Shown piece by piece: positions 62,985 to 64,000 of a stretch of DNA of 64,000 nucleotides. The position numbers and the translations under genes were made by a program. The DNA is from Desulforhabdus amnigena (lineage in GTDB: Bacteria > Desulfobacterota > Syntrophobacteria > Syntrophobacterales > Syntrophobacteraceae): the NCBI RefSeq assembly GCF_027925305.1, contig NZ_BSDR01000001.1, positions 3,251,001 to 3,315,000 on the forward strand, given 5' to 3'. Each line of letters opens with the position of its first letter. The stretch's first letter is position 1. The notes under the pieces were generated by a model. It did not search any database. It saw only the letters and a list, made by a program, of their open reading frames with translations, and was not told the origin of the DNA.

Positions 62985-63020
62985 TGAAATCCCCCCTTGA
63001 GGGGGGCAGGGGGGTGTTTT
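62985..63020. repeat. CCCCCCTTGAGGGGGG palindrome
   Basis: GAAATCCCCCCTTGAGGGGGGCAGGGGGG is a short palindrome shared with the centres of the R1, R3 and R4 repeats and with sites near 40887 and 51715. It lies in the gap between the acyl-CoA synthetase and znuC genes and could act as a weak hairpin for transcripts on the minus strand. Confidence 0.55.
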
Positions 63021-63076
63021 CCGCCACACTCCATGAGAACCGCCGTCTCAGCAGCCCCACAAATGGCCCGAAACGC

Positions 63077-64000
63077 TTATTCTAAAACGATACGAGCATC
63101 CACGCAGCGGCATCCATGCGAATCTGCGAAAACCGGGTTGAGATCCAGTTCGCTGATTTCCGGATAGTCCACGGCCAGCCGCGAAAGATTCACCATGACA
63201 TCGACCAGGGCGGATATATCGACCCCCGCCTGGCCGCGGATTCCCTTGAGAATGGGGTAGATGCGAAGGGATTCGACCATCTCTTCGGCCTCCGGGCGAC
63301 CGACGGGGACGAGTCCTCTTGCGACATCCTTGAAGACTTCCGTATAGATGCCTCCCATTCCAACGACCAGAACATGCCCTACCTGCGGGTCTCTCTTGAT
63401 GCCCATGAGCAGTTCCATTCCCTGGATCTGTTTTTGCGCGAGTATTCCTTCCAAAGACCCCAGGGGCGTGCGGGTCCGAAACAGCTCTTCCAGCTCACCG
63501 TAAGCCTTCCGAAGCTCACATTCGTTTTCCAGGCCGAGGCGGACGCCGCCCCAGTCCGACTTGTGGAGCCACTGGGGGGAAACGATTTTCAGGACCATCG
63601 GGTATCCCTGCTTTCCAGCAAGGGCAACCGCCGCTTCCACATCCTTCGTCAACTCCCCTACCGCCAGAGGAATTTGATATTCTCTCAGGAGCGAAAAGGC
63701 CTCTTCTCCCACAAGAAGACCCCGGGAAGGCACCGCCACGGGGCGGCCCGTCGAGACGGGAAGTACAGGGCCGGAATCCGCACCCTCCTCCTGCAGTTCC
63801 TTTTGTAACTTGCTGTAACGCCATACGGCAGCCAGCCCGGCGACCGCTTCATCGATGCTGTCAAAAGCGGCCACATGCGGTTCGTTCCGAAGGACCTCCC
63901 CCTGTGCAACCTGGTCGCCGCCATAGAGCCACAGGGCGATGGGCTTTTGTTCCGTATTGCCCCGGTTCAGTTCCAAAACGGCATCCGCCAGATTCAGATC
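63077..64000 (-). CDS. acyl-CoA synthetase (NDP-forming), C-terminal part, truncated by the window edge
   Basis: The frame is open to the right edge (DLNLADAVLELNRGN continues upstream of the first Met), so only the C-terminal ~307 residues are seen. They comprise the end of a succinyl-CoA ligase-like domain and an ATP-grasp domain with GYPMVLKIVSPQWLHKSDWG, ELLMGIKRDPQVGHVLVVGMGG and the C-terminal ISELDLNPVFA. This matches ADP-forming acetyl/acyl-CoA synthetases and the CoA-ligase part of Pat-type proteins. The substrate cannot be told from this part. Confidence 0.88.
   Translation of the reverse strand, partial: DLNLADAVLELNRGNTEQKPIALWLYGGDQVAQGEVLRNEPHVAAFDSIDEAVAGLAAVWRYSKLQKELQEEGADSGPVLPVSTGRPVAVPSRGLLVGEEAFSLLREYQIPLAVGELTKDVEAAVALAGKQGYPMVLKIVSPQWLHKSDWGGVRLGLENECELRKAYGELEELFRTRTPLGSLEGILAQKQIQGMELLMGIKRDPQVGHVLVVGMGGIYTEVFKDVARGLVPVGRPEAEEMVESLRIYPILKGIRGQAGVDISALVDVMVNLSRLAVDYPEISELDLNPVFADSHGCRCVDARIVLE

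Noticed and set aside
1-64000. tRNA, rRNA, CRISPR arrays, prophage or integrase genes
   Set aside because: I scanned for T-arm-like GGTTCGAATCC motifs, regularly spaced direct repeats and integrase or transposase motifs and found none that hold up.

Overview
The window looks like a chromosomal segment of a strictly anaerobic Gram-negative bacterium, most likely a sulfate-reducing or syntrophic Desulfobacterota (Syntrophobacterales-like) species. The reasons are the anaerobic benzimidazole (bza) operon, a NikKLMQO-type nickel/cobalt importer, a CooC-type nickel protein, squalene-hopene cyclase, many sigma-54 regulators, TonB-dependent receptors (an outer membrane), and families such as AF1514 that I associate with this group. 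The species is inferred from gene content only. No rRNA, tRNA, CRISPR array or complete insertion sequence was seen.

Layout. 1-6.3 kb: end of an unknown gene, TPP riboswitch plus thiC, a coiled-coil protein, a GAF/sigma-54 activator, a Cys-rich protein with a methyltransferase, and a DUF985 cupin. 6.7-18 kb: the first metal-uptake region, with tonB-exbB-exbD, a TonB-dependent receptor and a TsaA-domain gene on the plus strand. Facing it is a Dpp/Nik-type ABC transporter (binding protein, two permeases, two ATPases) that contains an FmdE-family gene; its binding-protein transcript has a structured leader ending in a terminator. 18-23.5 kb: SH3 and Tim44-domain proteins and a two-component system. 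23.7-24.6 kb: a decayed TonB-dependent receptor. 24.7-31.3 kb: a core-MetE-like gene, then bzaC, cobT, bzaB and bzaA behind a cobalamin riboswitch. This set is predicted to make 5-methoxybenzimidazole and activate it as a cobamide lower ligand.

31.4-42.5 kb: small genes, a flavin-reductase-like gene, and the second metal-uptake region. This comprises nikK, a split nikL, nikM and nikQ, with a divergent two-domain nikO, a second TonB-dependent receptor behind a structured leader, and a periplasmic nucleoside hydrolase-FmdE fusion. 42.7-48.8 kb: a duplicated-motif protein with pyrE, a coiled-coil HTH protein, a membrane protein-kinase-regulator operon and a small membrane protein. 48.9-53.2 kb: cooC, an IMP cyclohydrolase-only purH, purD, purE and a YrdC-family gene. 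53.3-64 kb: a MurG-HEAT fusion with a MraY homologue, panE, panB, shc, a ZnuBC-like transporter and the end of an acyl-CoA synthetase.

Metal and cobamide handling is the common thread. Two outer-membrane receptor loci each carry an FmdE-domain protein, nickel/cobalt import sits next to cobamide lower-ligand synthesis, and cooC and core-MetE are plausible users of nickel and cobamide. Short palindromic repeats are scattered between genes: a ~110-bp MITE-like family (5 copies), a cacggagacac family (5 copies), and other inverted-repeat elements with CCCCCTTGAGGGGG cores. One MITE-like copy lies inside the bza operon, and two copies supply the stop codons of neighbouring genes.
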